Positions 46,206 to 56,325 of a stretch of DNA of 64,000 bases are shown piece after piece. Made by a program: the position numbers and the translations under genes. The notes below the pieces were generated by a model. The model had not been told where the DNA came from. It made no database searches and was given only the letters and a program-made list of their open reading frames with translations. Origin of the DNA: Candidatus Methylophosphatis roskildensis (GTDB lineage Bacteria > Pseudomonadota > Gammaproteobacteria > Burkholderiales > Rhodocyclaceae); NCBI GenBank assembly GCA_016708905.1, contig JADJEV010000004.1:1054001-1118000 (forward strand), written 5' to 3'. Position 1 is the stretch's first letter, and each line of letters starts with the position of its first letter.

Positions 46206-46767
46206 GACCTTGTTTCGTTGCGCCTCCTTGTAGGCCCAGTGCCGACCAGTTGCGCTATACGCGCCAGTGTACGAGGTTTGCCCCCTCCCCGGCGGGCCAA
46301 GGTGGCCGAGGGCTGACGTACGATGGCTGCATCACGTCGCAACCCCACCGCGGCCTCGAAGACGTCGGGCGCACTATCTGTCCGAAGCGGTCGGTCAACC
46401 TCGGTCCGGGAGTTGAACAATTCGCTGTCTTCGCCCGTTCGCCGCTGGGGCGGCGGCCCGTTTGCGACGCCGATCGCCGCCTGAAGAATTATTGCCCCGC
46501 CACAGGATATCCTCTAATGTCCTGAGGATCCTCAAACGGTGCTAGTCGTTCCGATGTTATGCAAGCGAATTCCGTCCCGCGCCGCCTGCAATCACATCGG
46601 TGCCGTATATTGATGCGAAGCCCGTCGCTTCCACACTACCTGCTCGGCGTCGCCACGCTGTTGATGAGCCACGGTCGGATCCCGAAACATGACGCGCTCA
46701 GAGTCAGAACTCGATTGTCCTCTGATTGGGAGTTTGCGACCAACGGGGTAACCGCGGAGAGGGCAAC
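46206..46767. other. Gene-free divergent spacer
   Basis: No gene is seen between the minus-strand protease set and the plus-strand DUF2126 gene. It should hold divergent promoters, but none is assigned. Confidence 0.35.
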
Positions 46768-48861
46768 GTGAGCGCACCACCCTGTGAAGAGGCCGATTTC
46801 GATGCGGCCGTACGCGCCCACGACCAGGCCCTTGCGAAGGGGGGGTTCGATATCTGGGTTGGTGCCGAGCCGACCTTTACCGATCGCTTCTCCGATCACG
46901 TTCAATGGATCAGCGCTGCGCTCGGCGACGACAAGTTGGTCCGGGCCGAGCGACTGCTGCTGCGCCTGGCCAGCGAGACCCCCGGTGCGGCCCTGATGCG
47001 TAGCGTCGGCCGCCGCTACCCTGGCGAAGACATGCCGCGCTGGAGCCTCGGCCTTCTGGCCTGCCGCGACGGCTCGGCCATCTGGAACGGTCCGCCCGAC
47101 CCCCTGCTCGTGACGAGCAATCTGCCACCGCCCGATCTGGCCCAATTTCAGGCCGGAATATTGACTGCGGCTAAGGCCCATGGATTCGAGGCTGAACCCG
47201 TCGAATCGACGGGTGATGACGACCTGCGACTGCTGCTGCACGAGCGGCAAACCCCGGCTCCGGGCGTCCACGACGAGTTGGCCGCCGAGAGTGGGCGGCA
47301 TGACGAGCTTTCAGATGAGGGGTTGTATCTGTTTGTCTTGCGCGGCCAAGTCACGCCGGTGGGCGAGGTGCTACGTCTCGAACTGCCGGCCCTGGGAGAT
47401 GTGTCACGTTTGCGGCGCGTGCTGGCGCTGATCGCGGCCGCAGCGCAGAGCGCCCAACTTCCGACACTGATTCTGGCTGGGTACCCTCCGCCTGTGGATG
47501 CCGATATCGCCTGGACCACGATCACCCCCGACCCGGCGGTCATCGAAATCAATTCTGCACCGTTTCCGGATTGCGCTCGGCTGCTGCGCTTCAGCCGCGG
47601 CTTGTTCGCGGCGGCGGCGATCGAACGGCTGGCGCCGTATCGACTGCATTTCAACGGAGAAGTGGGCGACTCGGGCGGTGCCGGGCAGATCACCCTGGGT
47701 GGGCCTGCGCCCCTCGGCAGCCCGTTCTTTGTGTATCCCAACACCCTGCCGGGTTGGATACGCTACGTGAACCACCACCCGGCCTTGTCCTACTTCTTCG
47801 CCCATGATTACATCGGTGCCTTTGGCCAGTCGGTACGCATTGACGAACGCGACCGCGAGCACTTCGACGAGCTCGGATTGGCACTGCATCTGCTGGCCGC
47901 CGAGGACCGTCCCGAACCCGAACTGATCTGGCGCGCCCTTTCACCCTTTCTTGCGGACATCTCCGGCAACACGCATCGCGCCGACCTGAACATCGAGAAG
48001 CTCTGGAACCCGTATTTGCCGAACCGCGGACAGCTCGGGCTGCTGGAGTTTCGCGGGCTACGCATGGCCGACAGTCCCGAACGGCTGGTCTCCGTCGCGG
48101 CGCTGTTGCGGGCCGTCACGGCAAGGCTTGCCGTAGTCCCCTTCGACGAGGAACTCACGCACTGGGGGGCGCAATTGCACGACCGCTTCGCCTTACCCTT
48201 CTGCCTGCGTCAGGATCTGCGGGCCATATTCGAGGATTTGGAACAGGCCGGTGTCGGCTTGGCAGCGGCCTTGCGCAACGTCCTGCTGGACGATGAATAC
48301 CGTGTGCTTGGCCGTGTCGCCTTCGACACGGTGGAACTCACCGTCAAACGCGCCTTGGAATTTTGGCCCCTAGTGGGTGATGCCGCCACACAGGACCAGG
48401 GCACATCCCGTCTGGTGGATGCCAGTACGGCCCGTGTCGAGCTGTGCGTGCAGCCGCTGCCCGGCCACGCCGACAGGGATTTTGACGGCTGGGCTATCGC
48501 AACCGAAGGCGGCGAGCTACCACTTCGTTGCACCAGCGACGAGACAAGACCGGCGCGGCTATTCGGCCTGCGCTACCGGCGCTTTGTGCCGTCGATCGGA
48601 CTGCATCCCACACTGCCGGCCCACGGACCGATCACACTGCTGCTGTGGCATCCGCGGCGGCGCAACGCGTGCCGAATCACGCTGCACGAATGGCGCCCGG
48701 ATCAGAAGGCTTACGACGGATTGCCCGAGGACGCCATGGCAGCGCGTGCCCGCCGCCGAGCACGCATCGTGGCCGAGAACGTGCCGCCCCCCGATCCGGC
48801 GCCGCCGCCGGCTCCCGCGCATGCATTGACGCCCTGGTGTCTCGATCTGCGGCGGCTCTGA
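46768..48861 (+). CDS. DUF2126-family protein (transglutaminase partner)
   Basis: This 697-residue protein starts at GTG behind GGAGAGGGCAAC. Landmarks of DUF2126 are FDIWVGAEPTFTDRFS, YPGEDMPRWSLGLLACRDG, FNGEVGDSGGAGQITLGGP and WIRYVNHHPALSYFF. In many bacteria DUF2126 is fused behind a transglutaminase domain; here it stands alone, with the transglutaminase as a separate gene downstream. An amidoligase-like fold has been suggested for the family, so peptide ligation is possible. Confidence 0.87.
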   Translation: MSAPPCEEADFDAAVRAHDQALAKGGFDIWVGAEPTFTDRFSDHVQWISAALGDDKLVRAERLLLRLASETPGAALMRSVGRRYPGEDMPRWSLGLLACRDGSAIWNGPPDPLLVTSNLPPPDLAQFQAGILTAAKAHGFEAEPVESTGDDDLRLLLHERQTPAPGVHDELAAESGRHDELSDEGLYLFVLRGQVTPVGEVLRLELPALGDVSRLRRVLALIAAAAQSAQLPTLILAGYPPPVDADIAWTTITPDPAVIEINSAPFPDCARLLRFSRGLFAAAAIERLAPYRLHFNGEVGDSGGAGQITLGGPAPLGSPFFVYPNTLPGWIRYVNHHPALSYFFAHDYIGAFGQSVRIDERDREHFDELGLALHLLAAEDRPEPELIWRALSPFLADISGNTHRADLNIEKLWNPYLPNRGQLGLLEFRGLRMADSPERLVSVAALLRAVTARLAVVPFDEELTHWGAQLHDRFALPFCLRQDLRAIFEDLEQAGVGLAAALRNVLLDDEYRVLGRVAFDTVELTVKRALEFWPLVGDAATQDQGTSRLVDASTARVELCVQPLPGHADRDFDGWAIATEGGELPLRCTSDETRPARLFGLRYRRFVPSIGLHPTLPAHGPITLLLWHPRRRNACRITLHEWRPDQKAYDGLPEDAMAARARRRARIVAENVPPPDPAPPPAPAHALTPWCLDLRRL

Positions 48862-48919
48862 TGGGGTAGAACAAGCTTTTGCACCATGATGCTTCCGCCA
48901 CTCGACGACGCTCAACGAC

Positions 48920-49020
48920 GTGGTCAGGTTGCGCTGTGCGAAGAAAGGTCAAGTGCGCTGGACCGATAAAGGGGCGCACCTACTCGTGCAGGTTCGCGTG
49001 GCCGCGTTGAACGGCGCGCT
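48920..49020 (+). pseudogene. Transposase C-terminal fragment
   Basis: LRCAKKGQVRWTDKGAHLLV then QVRVAALNG resembles the C-terminus of ISKra4-type transposases (RWxxxGAHxLLQVR). Nothing upstream continues it. The stretch 48862-49175 has no other content. Confidence 0.45.
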
Positions 49021-49175
49021 CAAGATGCGAGAGCAGCCTCCGGTTTTGGCCACTCTCCTACGGCAGCCCCTGGAAAACGTACGTCTCGCGCCCGACGACA
49101 TGAATACTCCGACGAGTTGGCGCCTTCAGGGACCGGCTAGATTCGGGTGAAGGCACCGGAAGAACAGAGGTCTTT

Positions 49176-50038
49176 ATGGTCATGCTCCGCATCCGTCACA
49201 TCACCACGTATCGATATCGCCATGCGGTCGCCCTCGGCCCGCACCGTCTAATGCTTCGACCCCGGGAGAGTCGGGACTTGCGCGTCATCACGAGCGAACT
49301 CCTTGTGACGCCCGAGGCGGCTGTTACCTGGGCGCAGGACGTCTTCGGCAACGCCGTGGCAAACGCTGGCTTCCGGACCATGACCGATACGCTGATCGTC
49401 GACAGCACGGTGACGCTCGAACTGCACGCGCTCGCCTGGCCGGTGTTCGATGTCGCCGCCAGGGCGATCTCCTACCCTTTCCGGTACGCCGATGATGAGT
49501 GGACCGACCTTGGGGCGCTAGCAACGAACCAATATCCGGACCCGACCGGGCGCCTGCACCTCTGGGCACAGGGGTTCGTGCGCAGCAACCCGACGGACAC
49601 GCTTTCGCTGTTGAAGGACCTTAGCGCGGGCATCTTCGCATCGATCTCCTATCAGAGCCGTGACGACGAGGGAGAGTACAGACGCCGCTCCAGAGCCTGG
49701 ACCGGGGTTGGGGATCCTGCCGCGATCTAGCAGTCCTCTTCGCGGAAGCGGCGCGTAGCCTCGGGTTCGGCGCGCGAATTGTGTCCGGCTATCTTGTCAC
49801 GTCAGCAGGCGTCTTGGGATCCTCCGATTCCGGCTCGACTCATGCGTGGGCAGAGGTCTACGTGCCGGGCGCGGGTTGGATCACCTTCGATCCAACCAAT
49901 CGCAGCATAGGCGGATTCAACCTGATCCCTGTTGGTGTCGGTCGCGATATCGCCCAGCTGGTACCGGTTACGGGCAGTTTCGTCGGATTGAATCAGGCGC
50001 TGCTGGACATGACGGTAACGGTTAGTGTCACGGGTTGA
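49176..50038 (+). pseudogene. Transglutaminase-family protein, one frameshift
   Basis: The N-terminal domain starts MVMLRIRHITTYRY and runs to SYQSRDDEGEY near 49677. The frame then changes and continues as QTPLQSLDRGWGSCRDLAVL, SGSTHAWAEVYVPGAGW and FDPTN, ending in VTVSVTG. The Cys, His and Asp of the triad are all intact after the break. Only one base separates it from a normal gene of about 287 codons, so a sequencing error is plausible. It follows DUF2126 as expected for this cluster. Confidence 0.8.
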
Positions 50039-50550
50039 GAACAGTGTCTGCTGGCCCCCTCGCTCGCTGGGTTTGCTGCCCGTACAGACCACACCTAACC
50101 GTAGGCACAAACTTGCTGAACGGAGCGTCGAAAACCGACTGCGATGCAACCCATCCGGCGGGATCGGCTCAACTCCCGCTTCGGCGGCTACATCCTCTAT
50201 TTCGTGGGTGCGCAGTCGGCGATCGAGTCGGCTCCCATGCGCATCGCATTCAGGCACATTCCTGATTTGGAACTCGATGAATGATTCGGGGTTCCCTCGT
50301 CCCTTCAATGTACAAGCGCATGATAAAGGACTTTGTCATTCATGACACAGGGGATCACGGGCTGGGGGATAACGCAGGCCGTAAGGAGAATGTGATCCGA
50401 GATCGGCGGAGCTGCCGGCGCGTTTCTGGAAGGGTTCTCGCATTGGATGTACACTAATCACCATCGTCACGATCTTGCCCTGCCCGGCACCGAACAGGTG
50501 GCATTGCGACGCTGGGTTCATCCGGTGCCAGATAACGCGCGAATATCACC
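50039..50550. other. Mostly gene-free stretch with one possible small ORF
   Basis: A 46-codon plus-strand frame at 50144-50284 (MQPIRRDRLNSRFGGYILYF) is coding-like but unrecognised and may be debris. Nothing else is seen. Confidence 0.3.
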
Positions 50551-51450
50551 ATGCGACAACTCTCCCCGGCCGGCCACCAAGTAACCAACGATATCGCTCG
50601 ACGACACGGTTTCAGCCCCGATGCCGTGATGAGCATGCTGGAATCCGTAATCAACGGCAACGGCAGCATGGCCCAGTTCAATCACCCCGAATTCGGTGGC
50701 TCCGGCCAGTGGATGAAGGGCGGCATGATCATGGTGTCCGACATGTTCAACAACTACCTGAAAGGCCGGATCGATGGGCTTTGTTTCGAACTCTCCGGCG
50801 TGGTGGCGAATCAGCCCGATCTGATCCGTAGCGGCAACTTCCAATCCCAGAGCCAGGGCGACCGGCATCAGTTCAACGTCGGGGGTGGCCAGCAGCAACA
50901 GCCGGGGGGTGTCCATGGTTACGGCGGCACCCAGCAACAACAGAACAGCGCCGGTCCGACCGGACCGGTGAGCCTGTTCGTGCCGCCCGCCCCGGGCACC
51001 TCGGGTCACTGGTGGCCGGCCGATCTGGGCTCGCCGGCCGGCACAGGCGCGCAGAACAACGTGCGCTATGCCTACTTCGCGCCGCCACGCCGCTTGGCGA
51101 TTGAGGTCAATGGCCGGGTCACGGTTTACGACACACTCGATCACCAGATCAGCGGCTTCTCGCAGCAACAGTCCTCCGGCGGCTCGCTGACCTTTTCCAG
51201 CCAGTACGGATTGATCGACGTGGCCACTCTGCCGGTCATGTCGATCGACGGCGTGCCGCAGCAGGCCCCGGCACCCGCTGGCTCGGCGCCCGCGCCGGCA
51301 CAGGAAGGGCGCTCCCTTAGCGAAAAGCCGATCGCTCGCGAGGAGGACGTGTTGGCTACGATCGAGAAGCTCGCCGGCCTGCGCGATAAGGGGATTCTCA
51401 GCGACGAGGAGTTCGCCACCAAAAAGACGGAGCTGCTGAGCCGACTCTAA
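50551..51450 (+). CDS. SHOCT-domain protein with Gln/Gly-rich linker
   Basis: This 299-residue protein has an N-terminal globular part (VTNDIARRHGFSPDAVMSML) and a Gln/Gly-rich linker about 100-140 (GGGQQQQPGG, GGTQQQQNSAG). A middle beta-rich part and a Pro/Ala linker follow. It ends with a SHOCT motif (IEKLAGLRDKGILSDEEFAT then KKTELLSRL). SHOCT is a short C-terminal oligomerisation motif. Its function is unknown. The ribosome-binding site is weak. It follows the transglutaminase gene after 512 nt. Confidence 0.85.
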   Translation: MRQLSPAGHQVTNDIARRHGFSPDAVMSMLESVINGNGSMAQFNHPEFGGSGQWMKGGMIMVSDMFNNYLKGRIDGLCFELSGVVANQPDLIRSGNFQSQSQGDRHQFNVGGGQQQQPGGVHGYGGTQQQQNSAGPTGPVSLFVPPAPGTSGHWWPADLGSPAGTGAQNNVRYAYFAPPRRLAIEVNGRVTVYDTLDHQISGFSQQQSSGGSLTFSSQYGLIDVATLPVMSIDGVPQQAPAPAGSAPAPAQEGRSLSEKPIAREEDVLATIEKLAGLRDKGILSDEEFATKKTELLSRL

Positions 51451-52773
51451 TACGCGTGTCATGCCGTTGCCCCGCCTACGCTCACCACTATCATATAGTG
51501 GCCCGAGAACATCAATCGCAGGACCCTATTACATCGGCTTTTTTGGGCCCCATTCGGTAACAATATCGAACAGGATCCAACATTGTTCGAGCACGGCTAC
51601 AGGGGCACTCGATCCGGCGGTGAGGATTAAAGGGAGGCCGGTTTCAGGTAACTGCTCGCCCAGCCGTTCGGCTAACATACGCCCGGCGGTCCCAAAGCCC
51701 ACATACAGCTCCGCGAATTGCTGTAGGACAGAGCAATGAATCGCCGCCGGGCTATTGCGCCAAACCGGGTACTGACTCTGTGGGCTTTACACGACTGACC
51801 GGATGAGTCGAGAGCGCACTTACTGAAGAGTCGCCAAGTAAGGCGACAGAAATCACCTCTACACTCCGATAGACACAGGAGGCGTTGTCGCCCGATCAAG
51901 CGACTTCTGAGCTTCCCAATCCCGCTTATTCGCGGGAACGGTGTTGGTGAAATAACAAAGGGTTAGAGATTCTGTTACTTGAGAGTACGTAACCGAGGCA
52001 GCATCGGCACGCGTCTCGTATTCGGGGAGTACCGGACGCTCAAAAGCGCAGGTCGATGGCATAGTCAGTGGCTGCTTGTGGCCGAGTCGAGGCAGTGTGG
52101 GTTTCAATTTGCTCGCCGTAATCCGGACATTCAATCTGGACGGGTGGTGCGTCCCAAGCCGGAATTGTGTTGCAACCTTGAACGGCGGGTTGTGGCCGGG
52201 TACCGACCTCGGCGAACGACACGTCAATGACCGGTACCCCCACAAAGCCGCCCGCCGCGCGCGAAATTTGAGAATGCCAAGCCAATGGCTGCTTGCGGGT
52301 GGGCGGTCCCGCTCAACGTCGGCTTTGGAGAAAAATCGCGACCGACCGGTCATGGCCGGGAACAGCGGTTCACTATGCCTGCCGAAAGCGGACGCTGGAA
52401 AATTGGGATCGGCGAGGGTCGGCTTTCCGAAACCTACTTGAAAGAACAGCCCCCGGCCAGAAGCCGACGTCTATGTTCCTCCACAAGAGCAGACATTAGT
52501 GACCGTCGGTCGAGGTTGTCACGACGGACCGGCCAAAGAGCCGATAAAGCTGCGGGAGCGAGGTGGTGATAGATGGAGACGGCATATCTTGAACGGTGGG
52601 GAAACGAATGTTTCATGCGCTAACGCGCCCGGTTGGCGGTGGCATCAGAATACGCTTGATAGACGCGGACAGCTTTTGCGCCTTGGGCGCCGCGAACTTG
52701 GCAACAGGTGTTTTGGATTCGTTGGGTGGACTGTTACGAGTCGTCGGAAGCGAGGACAGTCGTTGGCTGCCCG
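51451..52773. other. Long gene-poor stretch
   Basis: There is a hairpin CCACTAT/ATAGTGG at 51485-51501 after the SHOCT gene. A minus-strand frame at 52040-52285 (82 codons, AAGGFVGVPVIDVSFAEVG, then QIECPDYGEQIE) looks coding but has no recognised family. The rest is decayed repeat-like sequence. Confidence 0.35.
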
Positions 52774-53322
52774 CTACGCCTCTTCTGGCGTCACGAACCC
52801 GATGGACCGTTTTTTGGTCTCCGGTGGCCGCATCAATTCCCGGATGGTATTGATGAGGTCTGCAATGGCCTGGTCGTGGGTGTGGAGCTTCTGCTCCACG
52901 CGCCGCTCCAACTCATCAAGGCGCTGCGCCAATTCCGTGTTCGAGGCGATCAACTCGCGCAGACGCACGAAGGCGCGTACCACGTAGACGCTCATCTCCA
53001 CCGCCTGCGGCGAAGCCAGCACATTGGCTGCCTGGATCGCGCCATGCTCGGTGAAGGCGAAGGGCAGCGCCGACGAGAATTTGAGTCGGGTGAGGTGGTC
53101 ACAGTTTGTGACCACCTCCTGTTTCTCGACGGCGGTGAGCCGGAACATGAAATCCTCCGGGAAGCGCTCCGCATTTCGCTTGACCGCCTGGTTGAGCGCC
53201 TTGGTCGGCACCGCGTAGAGCTCCGCCAGATCGGCGTCGATCATTACCTTCTTTCCGCGGATCACGAGGATGCGCGCCTCGATGCGCTCCAGCGGTACCA
53301 TCGCGCCCTTGGCCGGGCTCAT
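52774..53322 (-). CDS. ORF6N-domain DNA-binding protein
   Basis: This 182-residue protein has an N-terminal ORF6N domain (IRGKKVMIDADLAELYAVPT, KALNQAVKRNAERFPEDF, FAFTEHGAIQAANVL). A coiled-coil helix follows (ASNTELAQRLDELERRVEQK). ORF6N proteins are phage antirepressor or KilA-N-type regulators found on mobile elements. It overlaps the XRE gene as ATGA. Confidence 0.92.
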   Translation of the reverse strand: MSPAKGAMVPLERIEARILVIRGKKVMIDADLAELYAVPTKALNQAVKRNAERFPEDFMFRLTAVEKQEVVTNCDHLTRLKFSSALPFAFTEHGAIQAANVLASPQAVEMSVYVVRAFVRLRELIASNTELAQRLDELERRVEQKLHTHDQAIADLINTIRELMRPPETKKRSIGFVTPEEA

Positions 53323-53705
53323 CGCCGCAATCCTTGGCGCGTGGGCGTCGACGCTGGGCCTGCCAACGGTTCCGGATGCAGCAGGCGCTTGGCCTGATGC
53401 TTCAGGATCATTCCATCGATCAGCGCGCGCAGTGTGTTCTTCTCATCCTCGTCGAATTGGCCAACTGCCTCGAACTGCGAGCGCAGATCCTCAGCCGATC
53501 TGCGTGCGGACTCTGCGAACAGTAGGTGGCCGCTGCTCACATGCAGCGCCTTGGCCAACTTCTTCAACCCATTGAGCGAAGGCTGTGAGTTGCCCGCCTC
53601 GTAGCGCTTGATCTGATTCACATAAACGCCCACGACATCGGCCATGGCCTGCTGTGACAACCCTTGCTGCTTGCGCCGCGCGATCAAGCGCGCTTCCAAG
53701 TTCAT
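53319..53705 (-). CDS. XRE-family helix-turn-helix regulator
   Basis: This 128-residue protein has the HTH in LIARRKQQGLSQQAMADVVG, then VNQIKRYEAGNSQPSLNGLK. The C-terminus is acidic and then basic (EDEKNTLRALIDGMILKHQA). It is the first gene of the pair and probably represses it. With ORF6N it could work as a repressor/antirepressor switch or a toxin-antitoxin-like pair. Confidence 0.9.
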   Translation of the reverse strand: MNLEARLIARRKQQGLSQQAMADVVGVYVNQIKRYEAGNSQPSLNGLKKLAKALHVSSGHLLFAESARRSAEDLRSQFEAVGQFDEDEKNTLRALIDGMILKHQAKRLLHPEPLAGPASTPTRQGLRR

Positions 53706-53931
53706 CGTGCAGAATCGAGTTGCCGCGTCGGCCGCGATCACGGTTTCCGAATAAATTTCGACGATAGTACCCGTAACGGTTCCAAGAGGACACCTCACAC
53801 GGGCCTTGACGGTCTCTTAACAGGGCATATGACCGCAATGCTTTGTACTGACCAATCGTGAAATAGCCACCACTTACCGCGACCATGCCTGTCGCCGGCG
53901 ATCGACATGCCGCGGCCAGGTCTGAGCGTCG

Positions 53932-54996
53932 ATGGGCACGTCGACAAGATTTCAGGATAATTCGATTCATGAACGTCCATTGCCGAACAAGTATTTGCTT
54001 TCGGGGCCGGAAGGCAACGTCCTGGTGCGCTGCGGACAGGAAGACAGCCTGCTCACAGCCCCGGTCGGCACAGTGCTTTTCCTCAACACGGTTGCCAGAG
54101 TGGTGAGCGGCATGCCCATCGCCGAGAAGTTGGTCGCCAAGATGAAGCGGCAGGTGCGCGGCAAGGTTGCCAACCTCAAGGACGCCATGGCTGGCCGAGC
54201 CGCCGCCGAGGAGCTGCAAAAGACGGTGGTAACCAGGGAGGACCTCGCCGGCTTCCATCCGGCACACGCTGCCTATGTCTATGCCCAGAACCAGGTGTCG
54301 GTGATGTCGGAGCAGATCACCGCCCTGGATGACATGGCGCCATTTGCGGACATCGTTTCCGAGGCCGAAGATCTGTACCTGCCGAGCGCGCCACCGATGA
54401 GCCCGCTCACCATGTCCTACTTTACCTGTTGGGCGTTCTTCGACGCTTGCGTTGAGCCGGCCAACGAGACCATCGGCACCACCATCTTGGAGGTGGGCGC
54501 CGCGTTTGGCATGCCCCTTGATCTGTTGCGCCTTGTCCGCTTAATGCAGCACTCGAGGATGGGCGTGTTCGTCCACGACGGCACTGAGGGCAGTCTGGTC
54601 GTTCTACGTGAGCCTGTCAGCGGTGCGGTATGCCGAGCCATCGTCCCAGCCGGTTACCGCGGCCGCAAGGGCGAACTGTGGTTCGCCAGGGTCCTGCCGC
54701 CGCCGTTCCCGGGAGGCGCTGAGCACGTCGTTTTCACCACGCCGTATATCCTCCTGCAACCAGGACTGGCGGAGTGGACGGCGTACTTCGGCCGTGTGCT
54801 GCCTCAAGCGGCGGCGCTGTCGCTTATCGACGCCTACGAGCGCCACATGAAGTACGGCCCGACGCGCCACTACTGGAATGACTTCGTGTTCGAGGGCTAT
54901 GTGAACCACCGGACCGAGGCAATCTTCCTGGCCGGCTTGCCCGACGTCCCCAATAGCCGACCGCATTCCCCCCACAACAGCGCAAGAATACGGTGA
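53932..54996 (+). CDS. Unknown protein of 354 residues
   Basis: No family was recognised. It is a soluble protein with no signal peptide. It has an N-terminal beta-rich part (KYLLSGPEGNVLVRCGQED), a central helical part (MSYFTCWAFFDACVEPANE) and an ordered C-terminus (VFEGYVNHRTEAIFLAGLPD). It has good codon bias and long continuous coding. It heads a run of three small unknown genes. Confidence 0.7.
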   Translation: MGTSTRFQDNSIHERPLPNKYLLSGPEGNVLVRCGQEDSLLTAPVGTVLFLNTVARVVSGMPIAEKLVAKMKRQVRGKVANLKDAMAGRAAAEELQKTVVTREDLAGFHPAHAAYVYAQNQVSVMSEQITALDDMAPFADIVSEAEDLYLPSAPPMSPLTMSYFTCWAFFDACVEPANETIGTTILEVGAAFGMPLDLLRLVRLMQHSRMGVFVHDGTEGSLVVLREPVSGAVCRAIVPAGYRGRKGELWFARVLPPPFPGGAEHVVFTTPYILLQPGLAEWTAYFGRVLPQAAALSLIDAYERHMKYGPTRHYWNDFVFEGYVNHRTEAIFLAGLPDVPNSRPHSPHNSARIR

Positions 54997-55103
54997 TGAC
55001 CGGCCTATTGGGCGCAGCCATACACAGAATCCGACAACAGGTTTTTGATGACCGTTCGTGTCGAGCACACGTGAAGATACCTTGACGGGAAAGAGGGGCC
55101 GGA

Positions 55104-55538
55104 ATGAAACCTGTACCGCAGACAGCTGCCGAGTGGGTCGAGGAGATCGCCTTGGCATACGAGGATGCTCGTGAAGCGCAGCCCTTTATGCCCTTGGTGG
55201 GCGTGCTGCCGCGAGACCGCAAGCTGTTCCACTTGGCGCCTCATGTGGCGATCAAGTTTCGCGCCCTCCCCGAGTCGAGAAGGCAAGCGGCGGTCGAAGC
55301 GGCGCTATGTACGTATGTTGCTTCAGAAGGAAAGGGTCTGCGCGATGACCCACGTGTTGCCTTTGCGCTGTGCTATCTCGCCAGCCACTTTGGCCTCAAC
55401 CTCGTGTCCCAGAATACGGTGGATGAGGTAATGGACCAGATAGCCGCGGGCGGCGTCAAGGCCACAAGCAGTCGAAAGAGGGGATCCCGTAGCGGGTTAC
55501 GGCGGCCGGCACCCGCCAACACGAATCGTCGGCGCTAA
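55104..55538 (+). CDS. Unknown 144-residue protein
   Basis: No family was recognised. A helical body (TAAEWVEEIALAYEDAREA, ALPESRRQAAVEAALC) is followed by a strongly basic tail (SRKRGSRSGLRRP) that could bind nucleic acid. The start at 55104 lies behind GGGCCGGA. It probably belongs with 53932-54996. Confidence 0.6.
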   Translation: MKPVPQTAAEWVEEIALAYEDAREAQPFMPLVGVLPRDRKLFHLAPHVAIKFRALPESRRQAAVEAALCTYVASEGKGLRDDPRVAFALCYLASHFGLNLVSQNTVDEVMDQIAAGGVKATSSRKRGSRSGLRRPAPANTNRRR

Positions 55539-55594
55539 ACGCGATCGTAGCTCGATGGGATCGGTGGGCCTGCGAAAGTATTGAAGTCATAGCC

Positions 55595-55918
55595 ATGTTG
55601 ATTGCACTGCTGGAAAGAAGCATCCAGGCGGGTGCTAGCGAGATGGAAGTCGAGTACCAGGATGGGTGGGAGGAAGTCTATGCGGTTGGCGCCGGCATCG
55701 GTGTGGGGATCGCCCGTTTGCATGCGAATAGCGCAGAGGCGCGTACGCTGCGCGAGGAGCTGTACGCCATCCCGAAGAAAGGCCAGATCATTCAGATCTG
55801 CGGATGTGAGTATATGGTGCGGGTGCGTGTCCACCAGAGTTGCGGCGAGGATATGTTTCGCGTCACTCTCAAGAAAAGCCAAGGGTCCATTCGCGCGGAC
55901 GTTGGGCACCGGCGTTGA
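55595..55918 (+). CDS. Unknown 107-residue protein
   Basis: This is a small acidic/basic protein (SEMEVEYQDGWEEVYAVGAG) with a single Cys-rich spot (QICGCEYMVRVRVHQSCGED). No family was recognised. It lies 56 nt after the previous gene, same strand. Confidence 0.55.
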   Translation: MLIALLERSIQAGASEMEVEYQDGWEEVYAVGAGIGVGIARLHANSAEARTLREELYAIPKKGQIIQICGCEYMVRVRVHQSCGEDMFRVTLKKSQGSIRADVGHRR

Positions 55919-56325
55919 ACGTACGGTCCGTGTTTGATGGTGGCGTCGGCAAGTTAATTGATGGACGGGCGCATGCGATTCTCTGCGATGAAACGAACGC
56001 TTGATCGCGTTGATGATGACCGTCGGCATCGCTCGTTTGCCGTTGGTCTACCTGTTATGGGCATTATTACGACGCACTGGACGCATCCGCCGTTCCCGAT
56101 GGACATGACCCATGTTCGTCCCTATGCCCTACGCGAACGGCCGCTTGTCACGGATTGTTAGTAGTGAGCGCCCCGGCGGCCACCCAAACTCCTCCACTTG
56201 TGGCCACTTGAAAATCCCCCACCCAGGTGCATGCCGATGACCTAATTGTCGGCAATGTTGGTGGTGGCGCGGACAGGACATCATCGCCCCTCGATTCCAA
56301 CGGGGGGGTAGAGGAGGTGAATGTC

